Assembly (NCBI GenBank): GCA_963709765.1
Contig: CAVPXL010000001.1
Span: 591,351 to 655,350 of the forward strand
Direction of reading: 5' to 3'
DNA from: Roseitranquillus sp963709765
GTDB taxonomy: Bacteria; Pseudomonadota; Alphaproteobacteria; Rhodobacterales; Rhodobacteraceae
DNA length: 64,000 nt
This document shows positions 57,932-64,000 of this stretch, piece after piece. The translations under genes and the position numbers were made by a program. The notes beneath the pieces are model-generated. The model did no database searches. It was not told the DNA's origin and saw only the letters and a program-made list of their open reading frames with translations. The number at the start of each line of letters is the position of its first letter. The stretch's first letter is position 1.

Positions 57932-58846
57932 ATGAACGAGCAGACCTCTGTGCCGGAGACGGACGGGCGCTATCACTTCCAGGTTGTGCGCCGGGCGATC
58001 GAGCGTATCGACGCCGCGGGCGACCGCGCCTTGTCGCTCGAGGAACTCGCCGCGGAGATGGCGATGAGCCCGGCCCATTTTCAGCGCGTCTTCAGCCGCT
58101 GGGCCGGCGTCTCGCCGAAACGCTACCAGCAGTATCTCGTGATGGACCACGCCCGGTCGCTTCTGCGCGACCGGTTCACCACGCTCGAGGCAGCCGGCGC
58201 GGCGGGCCTGTCCGGCAGCGGACGTCTGCACGATCTGTTCCTGCGCTGGGAGGCGATGAGCCCGGGCGAATATGCGCGCGGCGGAGAGGGGCTCACCATC
58301 TCCTACGGCTGGTTCGACGGCCCCTTCGGCCGCATGCTCGCGATGGGTACCGATCGCGGACTTTGCGGTTTGGCCTTCGCCGACGACGTCGGGGACGAGG
58401 CCGCCATGGCCGACCTCCGGTCGCGCTGGCCCCGCGCGCGTTTCGAGGCTGCGCCCGAAGTCGTCGCGCCGGCCGTCGAGGCGGCCATCCATCGGCGCGG
58501 GACGGCGCGCCTCCACCTCATCGGAGGACCCTTCCAGATCAAGGTGTGGGAGGCGCTTCTGGGCATACCGTCCGGCCATGTCACGACCTACTCGGCCATC
58601 GCGTGCGCAATCGGAGCGCCCAGGGCAGTGCGGGCCGTGGGAACCGCAGTTGGCCGCAACCCGATCAGCTGGCTCATTCCGTGTCACCGGGCGTTGCGCA
58701 AGTCCGGCGGGCTGGGGGGCTATCACTGGGGGCTGCCGGTCAAGCGCGCCATGCTAGCACGGGAGGCGGCGGTGCTCGAAGGCGATGAGGCACAATTCCG
58801 CCGGGGCTCCGCAAAGGCAGGTGAAACCCTTGGCGCGTCGGTTTAG
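57932..58846 (+). CDS. AraC-type HTH fused to methylguanine-DNA methyltransferase (Ada-like)
   Basis: A 304-residue fusion. Residues 10-105 form an AraC-type DNA-binding domain (LSLEELAAEMAMSPAHFQRVF ... GLSGSGRLHDLFLRW). Residues about 120-290 form the O6-alkylguanine transferase with the acceptor site LIPCHRALRKSGGLGGYHWG. It lacks the N-terminal zinc-cysteine domain of E. coli Ada, so it cannot sense methylphosphotriesters in that way. Start ATG 57932 behind GGAGG; the frame is open far upstream inside the nth region. Confidence 0.9.
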   Translation: MNEQTSVPETDGRYHFQVVRRAIERIDAAGDRALSLEELAAEMAMSPAHFQRVFSRWAGVSPKRYQQYLVMDHARSLLRDRFTTLEAAGAAGLSGSGRLHDLFLRWEAMSPGEYARGGEGLTISYGWFDGPFGRMLAMGTDRGLCGLAFADDVGDEAAMADLRSRWPRARFEAAPEVVAPAVEAAIHRRGTARLHLIGGPFQIKVWEALLGIPSGHVTTYSAIACAIGAPRAVRAVGTAVGRNPISWLIPCHRALRKSGGLGGYHWGLPVKRAMLAREAAVLEGDEAQFRRGSAKAGETLGASV

Positions 58847-58890
58847 TTGTCCAGACGGAGATGCACGACGTTCAACGAGGAATGAGTCCA

Positions 58891-59550
58891 ATGAAGCGTT
58901 ACACCAAACCCTTCCTGCTCGCAGGCGTGGGAGCCATGGCTCTCGCCGCGTGCGAGCCGGGCATGATGTCGGACCCCAACAACGAGCGCACACGCCAGGG
59001 CGCGATGATCGGGGCCGCTCTGGGAACCGTCGTCGGCGCGAAGCGGGGCGACGACAAGAATGACCGGGTGCGCAACGCGGCCAAGGGAGCCCTCATCGGG
59101 GCTGCCATCGGCGGCGGGGCCGGCGCGATCCTGGACCGGCAGGCTTCGGAGCTGCGCAACGACTTCGACAACAGCCAGATCGACGTGGTGAATACCGGCT
59201 CCGAACTGATCGTGCGCATGCCGCAGGACATCCTGTTCGACGTGGACAGCACGGCCGTGCGCGGCGACCTGCGAAGCGATCTGCGCGTTCTCGCCCAGAA
59301 CCTGCAGCGCTACCCCGATTCCGAGGTCGAGGTCATCGGCCACACCGACAATTCCGGAAGCGCGGCGTACAATCAGGATCTGTCGGAGCGCCGGGCCTCG
59401 GCAGTCACGTCCATTCTGCGCTCCGAGGGCGTCTCGTCGTCGCGCCTGCGGGCCGTCGGACGTGGCGAGGATCAGCCCATTGCGTCGAACCTGACCCCGG
59501 CCGGGCGCGCGCAGAACCGCCGCGTGGACATCATCATCCGGCCCTACTGA
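58891..59550 (+). CDS. OmpA-family lipoprotein
   Basis: A 219-residue outer-membrane lipoprotein. Lipobox LAAC with Cys21 after FLLAGVGAMALAA. Residues 40-90 have Gly-zipper-like segments (GAMIGAALGTVVGAK, GALIGAAIGGGAGA) that can insert into a membrane. The C-terminal OmpA domain (about 105-219) has VIGHTDNSGSAAYNQDLSER for peptidoglycan binding. Start ATG 58891 has GAGGA nine bases upstream; ATG 58882 is too close to it. Its own terminator follows. Confidence 0.92.
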   Translation: MKRYTKPFLLAGVGAMALAACEPGMMSDPNNERTRQGAMIGAALGTVVGAKRGDDKNDRVRNAAKGALIGAAIGGGAGAILDRQASELRNDFDNSQIDVVNTGSELIVRMPQDILFDVDSTAVRGDLRSDLRVLAQNLQRYPDSEVEVIGHTDNSGSAAYNQDLSERRASAVTSILRSEGVSSSRLRAVGRGEDQPIASNLTPAGRAQNRRVDIIIRPY

Positions 59551-59576
59551 CGCCGCTCTCTCTCGAGGCTCAAGAG

Positions 59577-59608
59577 GCCGCCGGCGGTGTTCACCCCGGC
59601 GGCTTTTT
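59577..59608 (+). terminator. Terminator of the OmpA-type lipoprotein gene
   Basis: Arms GCCGCCGG (59577-59584) and CCGGCGGC (59596-59603) followed by TTTTT. About 26 bp past the stop codon. Confidence 0.88.
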
Positions 59609-59661
59609 CTCGCGAGGGTCACGGAATCCGGTCCGTTGGCCGGGGAACCTGATCACACCAG

Positions 59662-59681
59662 AAAAAAAAAGGCCGGCCACC
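59662..59681 (-). terminator. Distal arm of the ATP synthase operon terminator, split by the insertion
   Basis: On the minus strand GGTGGCCGGCC (59681-59671) runs into nine T (59670-59662). The matching arm, GGCCGGCCACC on the minus strand, is at 62350-62340 next to atpF. Without the insertion and one target copy the two would form an 11-bp hairpin with a TTTTC loop and a perfect T tract, 34 bp past the atpF stop. In the present sequence they are separated by the 2.64-kb element. Confidence 0.85.
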
Positions 59682-59713
59682 TTTTCGTGACGCATTCCGG
59701 GTTCTGGGACACG
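59679..59713. repeat. Left target duplication and terminal inverted repeat of the insertion sequence
   Basis: ACCTTTTCG (59679-59687) is the left copy of the target duplication. The element begins TGACGCATTCCGGG at 59688, and the 26-bp terminal repeat runs to 59713, matching the right end with one mismatch. Confidence 0.9.
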
Positions 59714-59718
59714 CGAGC

Positions 59719-59750
59719 AACGCCTACCGAGTTCTTACTTGGTAGGCGTT
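59719..59750 (+). terminator. Hairpin at the left end of the insertion sequence
   Basis: Perfect 10-bp arms AACGCCTACC (59719-59728) and GGTAGGCGTT (59741-59750), followed by TGTCTTTGTTT. It stands between the left terminal repeat and the transposase start, where it could block read-through transcription entering from outside. Role inferred. Confidence 0.6.
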
Positions 59751-59782
59751 TGTCTTTGTTTCATATTTTCCGAGGAGAAATA

Positions 59783-59836
59783 ATGTTGCTCGCGGGAGTT
59801 TTGTCCCGCTGCAACACATGCAAGAAAAATCTCTGA
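59783..59836 (+). CDS. 17-codon leader frame upstream of the transposase
   Basis: ATG 59783 is preceded by the best ribosome site of the element, CGAGGAGAAATA. It encodes MLLAGVLSRCNTCKKNL and stops at TGA 59834-59836, overlapping the first codons of the transposase frame (from 59818) in the +1 relation. It could set translation coupling, or a -1 shift at G-AAA-AAT could fuse the two frames. Both are guesses. Confidence 0.3.
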   Translation: MLLAGVLSRCNTCKKNL

Positions 59837-62268
59837 CAGATTTCCGGCCGCGTCGAAACGGCCAATGTCTCTGTCGGTCTCCGGAGGCCAGCTTGACCGA
59901 ACGACTGAAAGGAAATCGCGTGGTCAACGGCTTGGACCAACTGTCTTTGCGGGCAGTCTATCCTCCGGCGCTACCGGAGATCAACCTCAATACCTGCGCC
60001 GACCCGGATTGTGGGAACTACGGCGTCATACCGGACTTCGCTCGGCCCGTCTTCAAAGGCCCGAACGCCGCCGAACGAAAGCTACGCGCGTCAGCCGCCG
60101 ACCCGGCGCTGTCTGTCGGTCGTGGCCATTACACCATGACGACCGACGACAAACGCGAGCGAATCTCGGATGTCTTCGAATACGACGGTGATCCGCGAGT
60201 ATGGTCGGACGGGCGAGAAATCGAATGTCATCATCAACGGGGAAATGGCGAATGCGGCATCTCATTCGGTGTTCTGTCGAATAAGCACTTCCTCGACGAG
60301 CTGGATCGGCTTCGCACCCAGAACGGAGCTCTGGAGGGGCCCGTCTGCAAGAACTGCGGGAGACGGTATCTCGATCATCCTGAGGAGTTCGTATTCAACG
60401 GGACGCATGGCGTGCTGCCCGCAGAGCGAAACCGGCGCAAAGAGAAGCCTTCCGGCTTCCGGATCATTCACAAGCCATGTAAGGGGAAAGCCGGCGCCAG
60501 GATCTCGGCGACGCTGGACCACCAGGCGCAGAAGAAACAAAACGACAATGTCAGGCTTCTCCGCGCCTTGGTGAATGGAGCAAGCATAAACGACCTCCGT
60601 CGATTGCTCTCCGACCCAGATACAGGAAAAAAGTGTGGGGTAAGCCGGATCTACAGTCGAATCTTCTGGCTTGAGAAAGCGCTCCTCGCGTTCGAGCGCG
60701 CAAAACTGAAAGAATGGAAAGCCCGCGAGGAGGCTTCCGAACGCTTCTCACATACCCGCATTGCGCACGACGATGTCGTCATTTCCGTGAATTGGGAAAG
60801 TAAGAGTGACCAACGCCTGACGCCGATATACTGTTCGGTAAGTGCCGATATTCGGAGCGGGTATGTGTTTCGGATCGACGCTAACTTCGATCCGCGCATT
60901 GATCCAGTCGGTTTTGTCGAGAAGCACTACCTCGACGAGTTGGGAAAGCCGGCCAACTTGAATCGCACCTACAGCCAGAAATCTGGGAAGACATTCACCG
61001 CGCCTCTCATGCGGTTCCAGCGCCCGAGTGGGCGCTACGACGAGGCCTCGCTCTTCGCAAGCGCTGAAGGTAGTTGGCGGGTCTTCGCAGAGAAATTGGA
61101 GCGAGCCTATGAAGATGAGCTGGCGTTGGGCATGCAGCTCCCGAGCGAGGTTCAGTCCTTGCGGGAGAAGGCGTGCGATCGCCGGCTAACGATCGACGAG
61201 ATCCGAAATCGCTACTTCGGATTTCCGGATACGAACAAGGATTTTCGCGGCAGCTTCCAGGGGATCATGGTCGGTCCGACCTATACGAAAGCGGCGCATT
61301 TTGGTGCTCTCCGGGAGATGTTGCCGAAGGGAAAGATCACCCTTGTGGGGGAAATGGAAAGTCAAACGGCGCGGGTCACCCCCCATTTGTTCCGAGACCT
61401 AATCCACGATGACCTGTTCGAGTGGATGATCATTAAGTTCGACAAGAAGGCATCGACGCCGGTCAGCAACAAGCGCAAAAAGGACTTTCAAGAAGACTTG
61501 GACAAGTTCGCTGCCGCCCTGTTGTCCTCTGGTGAGGAGCTGGCACGGTATGAAATCCTTCAACGGTATTGCAGTATAAACCTGCGAAGCAACTATGTGC
61601 TGGATCGCTTCAACACGCCACATCCCATCCAGATATCGAACTTTCAGTCGATACAGTTTCCGCAGGTTTGGATCAAATCGCCTGTGCAGCAATTTGGGGA
61701 AACGGAGAAATCGGTTGGTTTTCCGCTCCTCCGAAAAGAGTATCGCAGAAAGCTGAAGGGACAAGCTTTTGATCAGGAGGTAACAGATCAAGAGTTGCGC
61801 GATGCTTTGGCGCGGAGAGTTCTAAAGGCAACCATCCAGCCTGTTTCTTCGTTCATGAACTCACTGCGGATGCGGACCAGCCACACACAGCGCGCCGGCG
61901 GGAAGTCAGCCCGAACTGGCCCGAGTTATATCAACGGTGCGGTGTTTAATCCCGCCGTGCTGGTGGCGGTTCTCAACATTTACCGGGTCTGGTTCAACTG
62001 GTTCGAAAGTCGCCAGTATGTTGGTCCCGGCGCGGAAGCTTCAAGTGAAGCGGAAGTCGAAGAAGGTCTGTCCCATATCCGAATCCCAGGGTCTGGAGAG
62101 ACGATGAAGATCCCAAAGCGCCGTGCAGCAGCGCCGCTGATGCGCACTCCCGCCATGCGCCTCGGTGCAGATGCGCCGCGCAACCAGGCACCGGACCCCC
62201 GACGCATCCTCTACCGACCGTGGCTCTTCCACGGCACCCCGCTGTGGCGAAAGTTCGAGACCAGATGA
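59818..62268 (+). CDS. Large zinc-ribbon DDE-type transposase
   Basis: An 816-codon frame (783 from the possible GTG start at 59920, which has AAAGGA six bases upstream). Near residue 58 is a CADPDCGNYG zinc ribbon, with further Cys/His in IECHHQRGNGECG and CKNCGRRYLDH. A helix-turn-helix-like stretch follows (LLRALVNGASINDLRRLLSD). From about residue 315 an RNase H-like fold is suggested (HDDVVISVNWESKSD, GYVFRIDANFDPRID, KITLVGEMESQTARVT). I recall similar proteobacterial insertion-element proteins with LDQDSG at the last position, but cannot name the family. It should catalyse movement of this element. Confidence 0.82.
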   Translation: MQEKSLTDFRPRRNGQCLCRSPEASLTERLKGNRVVNGLDQLSLRAVYPPALPEINLNTCADPDCGNYGVIPDFARPVFKGPNAAERKLRASAADPALSVGRGHYTMTTDDKRERISDVFEYDGDPRVWSDGREIECHHQRGNGECGISFGVLSNKHFLDELDRLRTQNGALEGPVCKNCGRRYLDHPEEFVFNGTHGVLPAERNRRKEKPSGFRIIHKPCKGKAGARISATLDHQAQKKQNDNVRLLRALVNGASINDLRRLLSDPDTGKKCGVSRIYSRIFWLEKALLAFERAKLKEWKAREEASERFSHTRIAHDDVVISVNWESKSDQRLTPIYCSVSADIRSGYVFRIDANFDPRIDPVGFVEKHYLDELGKPANLNRTYSQKSGKTFTAPLMRFQRPSGRYDEASLFASAEGSWRVFAEKLERAYEDELALGMQLPSEVQSLREKACDRRLTIDEIRNRYFGFPDTNKDFRGSFQGIMVGPTYTKAAHFGALREMLPKGKITLVGEMESQTARVTPHLFRDLIHDDLFEWMIIKFDKKASTPVSNKRKKDFQEDLDKFAAALLSSGEELARYEILQRYCSINLRSNYVLDRFNTPHPIQISNFQSIQFPQVWIKSPVQQFGETEKSVGFPLLRKEYRRKLKGQAFDQEVTDQELRDALARRVLKATIQPVSSFMNSLRMRTSHTQRAGGKSARTGPSYINGAVFNPAVLVAVLNIYRVWFNWFESRQYVGPGAEASSEAEVEEGLSHIRIPGSGETMKIPKRRAAAPLMRTPAMRLGADAPRNQAPDPRRILYRPWLFHGTPLWRKFETR

Positions 62269-62273
62269 CAAGA

Positions 62274-62301
62274 GGCCCCGGCGAACTTTTTCGCCGGGGC
62301 C
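62274..62301 (+). terminator. Hairpin behind the transposase gene
   Basis: Perfect 12-bp arms GGCCCCGGCGAA (62274-62285) and TTCGCCGGGGCC (62290-62301) with a CTTT loop, five bases after the stop. No T tract follows on the plus strand, so it may act as a transcript stabiliser or as a block to read-through from the atp operon. Confidence 0.55.
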
Positions 62302-62305
62302 GCCT

Positions 62306-62340
62306 CGTGTCCCAGATCCCGGAATGCGTCAACCTTTTCG
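62306..62340. repeat. Right terminal inverted repeat and target duplication of the insertion sequence
   Basis: The terminal repeat occupies 62306-62331, ending GGAATGCGTCA. ACCTTTTCG (62332-62340) is the right target copy, followed by GTGGCCGGCC, the proximal arm of the split atp terminator. Confidence 0.9.
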
Positions 62341-62383
62341 GTGGCCGGCCTGAAACGAGACTCGTCGACCGATGCTGATCGGC

Positions 62384-62941
62384 TCAGTGCAGCTTCGCCG
62401 ACACTGTTTCAATGGACGAATTGATCAACTCGTCCCCCCGCTCGGCCGTCATCTGCTTGCCGAGGACATCGGAGGCGGCTGCGACAGCGACCTGAATCGC
62501 GCGATCGCGAACCTCCCGGATCGCGGCGGCGCGTGCCGACTCGATCTGATCCTCGGCGCCCTTGATCCGGCGCGCCGTCATCGTCTTGATGTCGGTGCGG
62601 GATTGTTCCGCCGCGGCCGTCGCCTCTTCGCGCGCATGTGCCACGATCCGCTCGGCCTGTTCCTTGACCTCGGCCTGACGCCGTTCGAAGGACGCCAGAA
62701 TGGTCTGGGCCTCCTCCCGCACGGCGCGGGCTTCGTCCAGCTCGGCCCGGATGCTGGCGGCGCGCTTGTCCAGGATGCCGACGAGCAGGCCGGGAACCCG
62801 GAAGTAGAGCAGAACACCGACGAAGAGCAGGAACGCCAGGAGGACGACGAAATCGGTATTGCCCAGCGAGAAGAACGGCCCTGTCGCGGCAAGTGCCGGC
62901 AAGGGCAGGACGATGAACAGCGACGCCAGTTTCCGGATCAT
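62384..62941 (-). CDS. atpF: ATP synthase F0 subunit b
   Basis: A 185-residue b subunit starting MIRKLASLFIVLPLPALAAT, with one membrane span (FVVLLAFLLFVGVLLYF) and a long charged coiled-coil stalk (EEAQTILASFERRQAEVKEQ). The frame is open further upstream, but ATG 62941 lies 1 bp after the b' stop. Last gene of the F0 operon; its terminator has been split by the insertion sequence. Confidence 0.95.
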   Translation of the reverse strand: MIRKLASLFIVLPLPALAATGPFFSLGNTDFVVLLAFLLFVGVLLYFRVPGLLVGILDKRAASIRAELDEARAVREEAQTILASFERRQAEVKEQAERIVAHAREEATAAAEQSRTDIKTMTARRIKGAEDQIESARAAAIREVRDRAIQVAVAAASDVLGKQMTAERGDELINSSIETVSAKLH

Positions 62942-62942
62942 G

Positions 62943-63497
62943 TCAGCGCTCCATATTCTCGGCGACTGCCGCATCGATGTCGGCCTGGTCCGGGTTTCCG
63001 CCGAGGACGTCCACCAGGGCAGCGGCCGCGTCCTTGGCGACCTCGCGCACGTTCCGGATCGCTTCGTCGCGTATGGTCGCGATCTCCTTCTCGGACTCCG
63101 CCGTCTGGGCCGCGATCCTGGCATCCGCGTCTGCCATCGCCGCATCGATGTCGGTCTGGATCTCGTCTCGCGCCTTCTGCGCTATTCGCTGGGCCTCGGA
63201 TCGCGCTTCGGCGAGGGCCCTGTCATAGGCGTCCTCTGCCTCCTGAGCCTTGCGTCGAAGATCTTCGGCGGCTGCGAGATCGTTGGAGATCGTGCCCTGC
63301 CGCTCGGCCAGGACCGCGCCTATTCGGGGCAGCGCCACCCGGCTGAGAACGAAGTAGGTGACGGCAAGCATTACCAGAAGCCAGAAGATCTGGTTCGGGA
63401 AGGTCGAGAAGTCGAGCTGCGGCATGCCCGGTGCCTCGTGCACCACGCCCAGCGGCTCTCCCTCGAGCACGACCGCGTGTTCGGTCACTGTTGCCAT
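62943..63497 (-). CDS. atpX: ATP synthase F0 subunit b' (AtpX)
   Basis: A 184-residue b' subunit. After a ~28-residue start (MATVTEHAVVLEGEPLGVV) come GMPQLDFSTFPNQIFWLLVM and the coiled-coil stalk. Photosynthetic and many other alphaproteobacteria use a b/b' pair in place of a b2 homodimer. Sits between atpE and atpF in the usual order. Sometimes named atpG or atpF2. Confidence 0.94.
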   Translation of the reverse strand: MATVTEHAVVLEGEPLGVVHEAPGMPQLDFSTFPNQIFWLLVMLAVTYFVLSRVALPRIGAVLAERQGTISNDLAAAEDLRRKAQEAEDAYDRALAEARSEAQRIAQKARDEIQTDIDAAMADADARIAAQTAESEKEIATIRDEAIRNVREVAKDAAAALVDVLGGNPDQADIDAAVAENMER

Positions 63498-63573
63498 AGG
63501 GCACGCCTTTCGTCAGATCGGTTCGGTCGGGCGGGAGGCTGTCGCCGCCCCGCCCATGACGCCGGTCGCCTGA

Positions 63574-63811
63574 TCAGACGGCGAACATCAGCAGCAGCGC
63601 CACGAGGAACGCGAAGATGCCCAGCGCTTCTGCGAATGCGATGCCGATGAAGAGGGTTGCGGTCTGCCCGGCGGCCGCCGACGGGTTGCGCAGAGCACCC
63701 GACAGGAAGTTGCCGGCGACAATGACCCACACCGAGGCCGAAGACGCCCGAGCCGATGGCGGCGAGGCCGGCACCGATGAACTGTCCCATGTTTGCGATA
63801 TCGCCTTCCAT
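63574..63811 (-). CDS. atpE: ATP synthase F0 subunit c (frame broken by one base)
   Basis: Start MEGDIANMGQFIGAGLAAIG at ATG 63811 behind AAAGGAGAGACGCA. After GVGH the frame is lost; VAGNFLSGALRNPSAAAGQT and IGIAFAEALGIFAFLVALLL with the proton-carrying Glu follow in another phase. Removing one A at 63721-63722 gives a normal 78-residue c subunit. Since subunit c is essential, this must be a sequence error. Confidence 0.93.
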
Positions 63812-63851
63812 TGCGTCTCTCCTTTTGGAATGGCTAGAAGTTGTCCGACCG

Positions 63852-64000
63852 TCAGTGATGCGGATGCAGCGCGTCCTTCAGATAGACGCAGGTCAGGATG
63901 GTGAAGACGTAGGCCTGGATGAAGGCCACGAGCAGTTCGAGTCCGTAGATCGCCGTGATCGCCAGGATCGAGATCGGCGCGATCCACGCGGCGACATCAG
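63852..64000 (-). CDS. atpB: ATP synthase F0 subunit a, C-terminal part
   Basis: The last 48 codons are visible, ending GLELLVAFIQAYVFTILTCV YLKDALHPHH before the stop at 63852-63854. These are the last transmembrane helix and the typical AtpB end; the essential stator Arg is outside the window. First visible gene of the operon atpB-atpE-atpX-atpF. Confidence 0.95.
   Translation of the reverse strand, partial: DVAAWIAPISILAITAIYGLELLVAFIQAYVFTILTCVYLKDALHPHH

Larger units (their letters stand above)
59688..62331 (+). mobile_element. Complete 2.64-kb insertion sequence with one large transposase
   Basis: Bounded by 26-bp terminal inverted repeats (59688-59713 and 62306-62331, 25 of 26 identical) and a 9-bp direct repeat ACCTTTTCG on both sides. 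It carries one transposase gene and two internal hairpins near its ends. Base composition is visibly lower in GC than the flanking genes, suggesting recent acquisition. The 9-bp duplication and the zinc-ribbon transposase are compatible with IS1-like elements, but the length and protein are much larger; I cannot assign an ISfinder family. It interrupts only the terminator loop, not a gene. Confidence 0.92.

Overview
The window looks like chromosomal DNA of a GC-rich alphaproteobacterium, most likely a Rhodobacterales (Roseobacter-clade) member. Reasons: an FnrL-type FNR protein next to a uspA-ccoNOQP cluster; the split b/b' ATP synthase genes in the order a-c-b'-b; gatCA; a Rhodobacterales-like single-copy RNase P RNA; and the local gene order. 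No genus can be named from the sequence alone.

Layout. 1-2.9 kb: an argO-like exporter (cut by the window edge) divergent from its LysR regulator argP, then yebC and two small envelope or stress proteins. 3.0-7.8 kb: an SLC13 permease, then the mgtE / 5-formyl-THF cyclo-ligase / ymdB set. 8-13 kb: guanine deaminase, an SDR oxidoreductase, a histidinol-phosphatase-type IMPase, an XRE regulator, a zinc-free quinone oxidoreductase. 13-17 kb: a Bax-inhibitor-1 protein, an IS5-family remnant, a DUF2270 protein, rpmG, rnpB, an AmpD-like amidase. 17-25 kb: an Excalibur-type lipoprotein, gatAC, a ceramidase-like protein, a UPF0173 hydrolase, the ycjX-ycjF pair, truA. 25-37 kb: a glycogen locus, with glgC-glgA-glgX-malQ-pgm-orf258 joined by five consecutive 4-bp overlaps, plus separate glgP and galU units. 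No branching enzyme glgB is in the window. 37-51 kb: gpsA, a CoxG protein, then the microaerobic respiration block fnrL, uspA, ccoNOQP, an inverted esterase, ccoGHIS, with three FNR boxes. 50-59 kb: a zinc-finger protein, an orphan ABC ATPase, a strongly biased secreted protein, a transglutaminase-like peptidase, HIT, subtilase, PfkB kinase, nth, an AraC-MGMT fusion and an OmpA-type lipoprotein. 59.7-62.3 kb: a complete 2.64-kb insertion sequence with a single large zinc-ribbon transposase. 62.4-64 kb: the end of the ATP synthase F0 operon.

The most striking structural observation is that the insertion sequence sits in the loop of what was the ATP synthase operon terminator. The 9-bp target duplication ACCTTTTCG spans that loop, and the two hairpin arms are now 2.6 kb apart. 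The other notable locus is a roughly 590-codon signal-peptide protein (51.8-53.6 kb) that is acidic D/G/S-rich and then K/T-rich, with a reading frame that wanders through all phases.

Five conserved housekeeping genes (mgtE, 5-FCL, PfkB kinase, nth, atpE) are each broken by one single-base indel, usually at a short homopolymer, and guaD probably has a sixth. I read these as consensus errors in the assembly, not as real pseudogenes. They also weaken any claim based on frame in the biased secreted protein.
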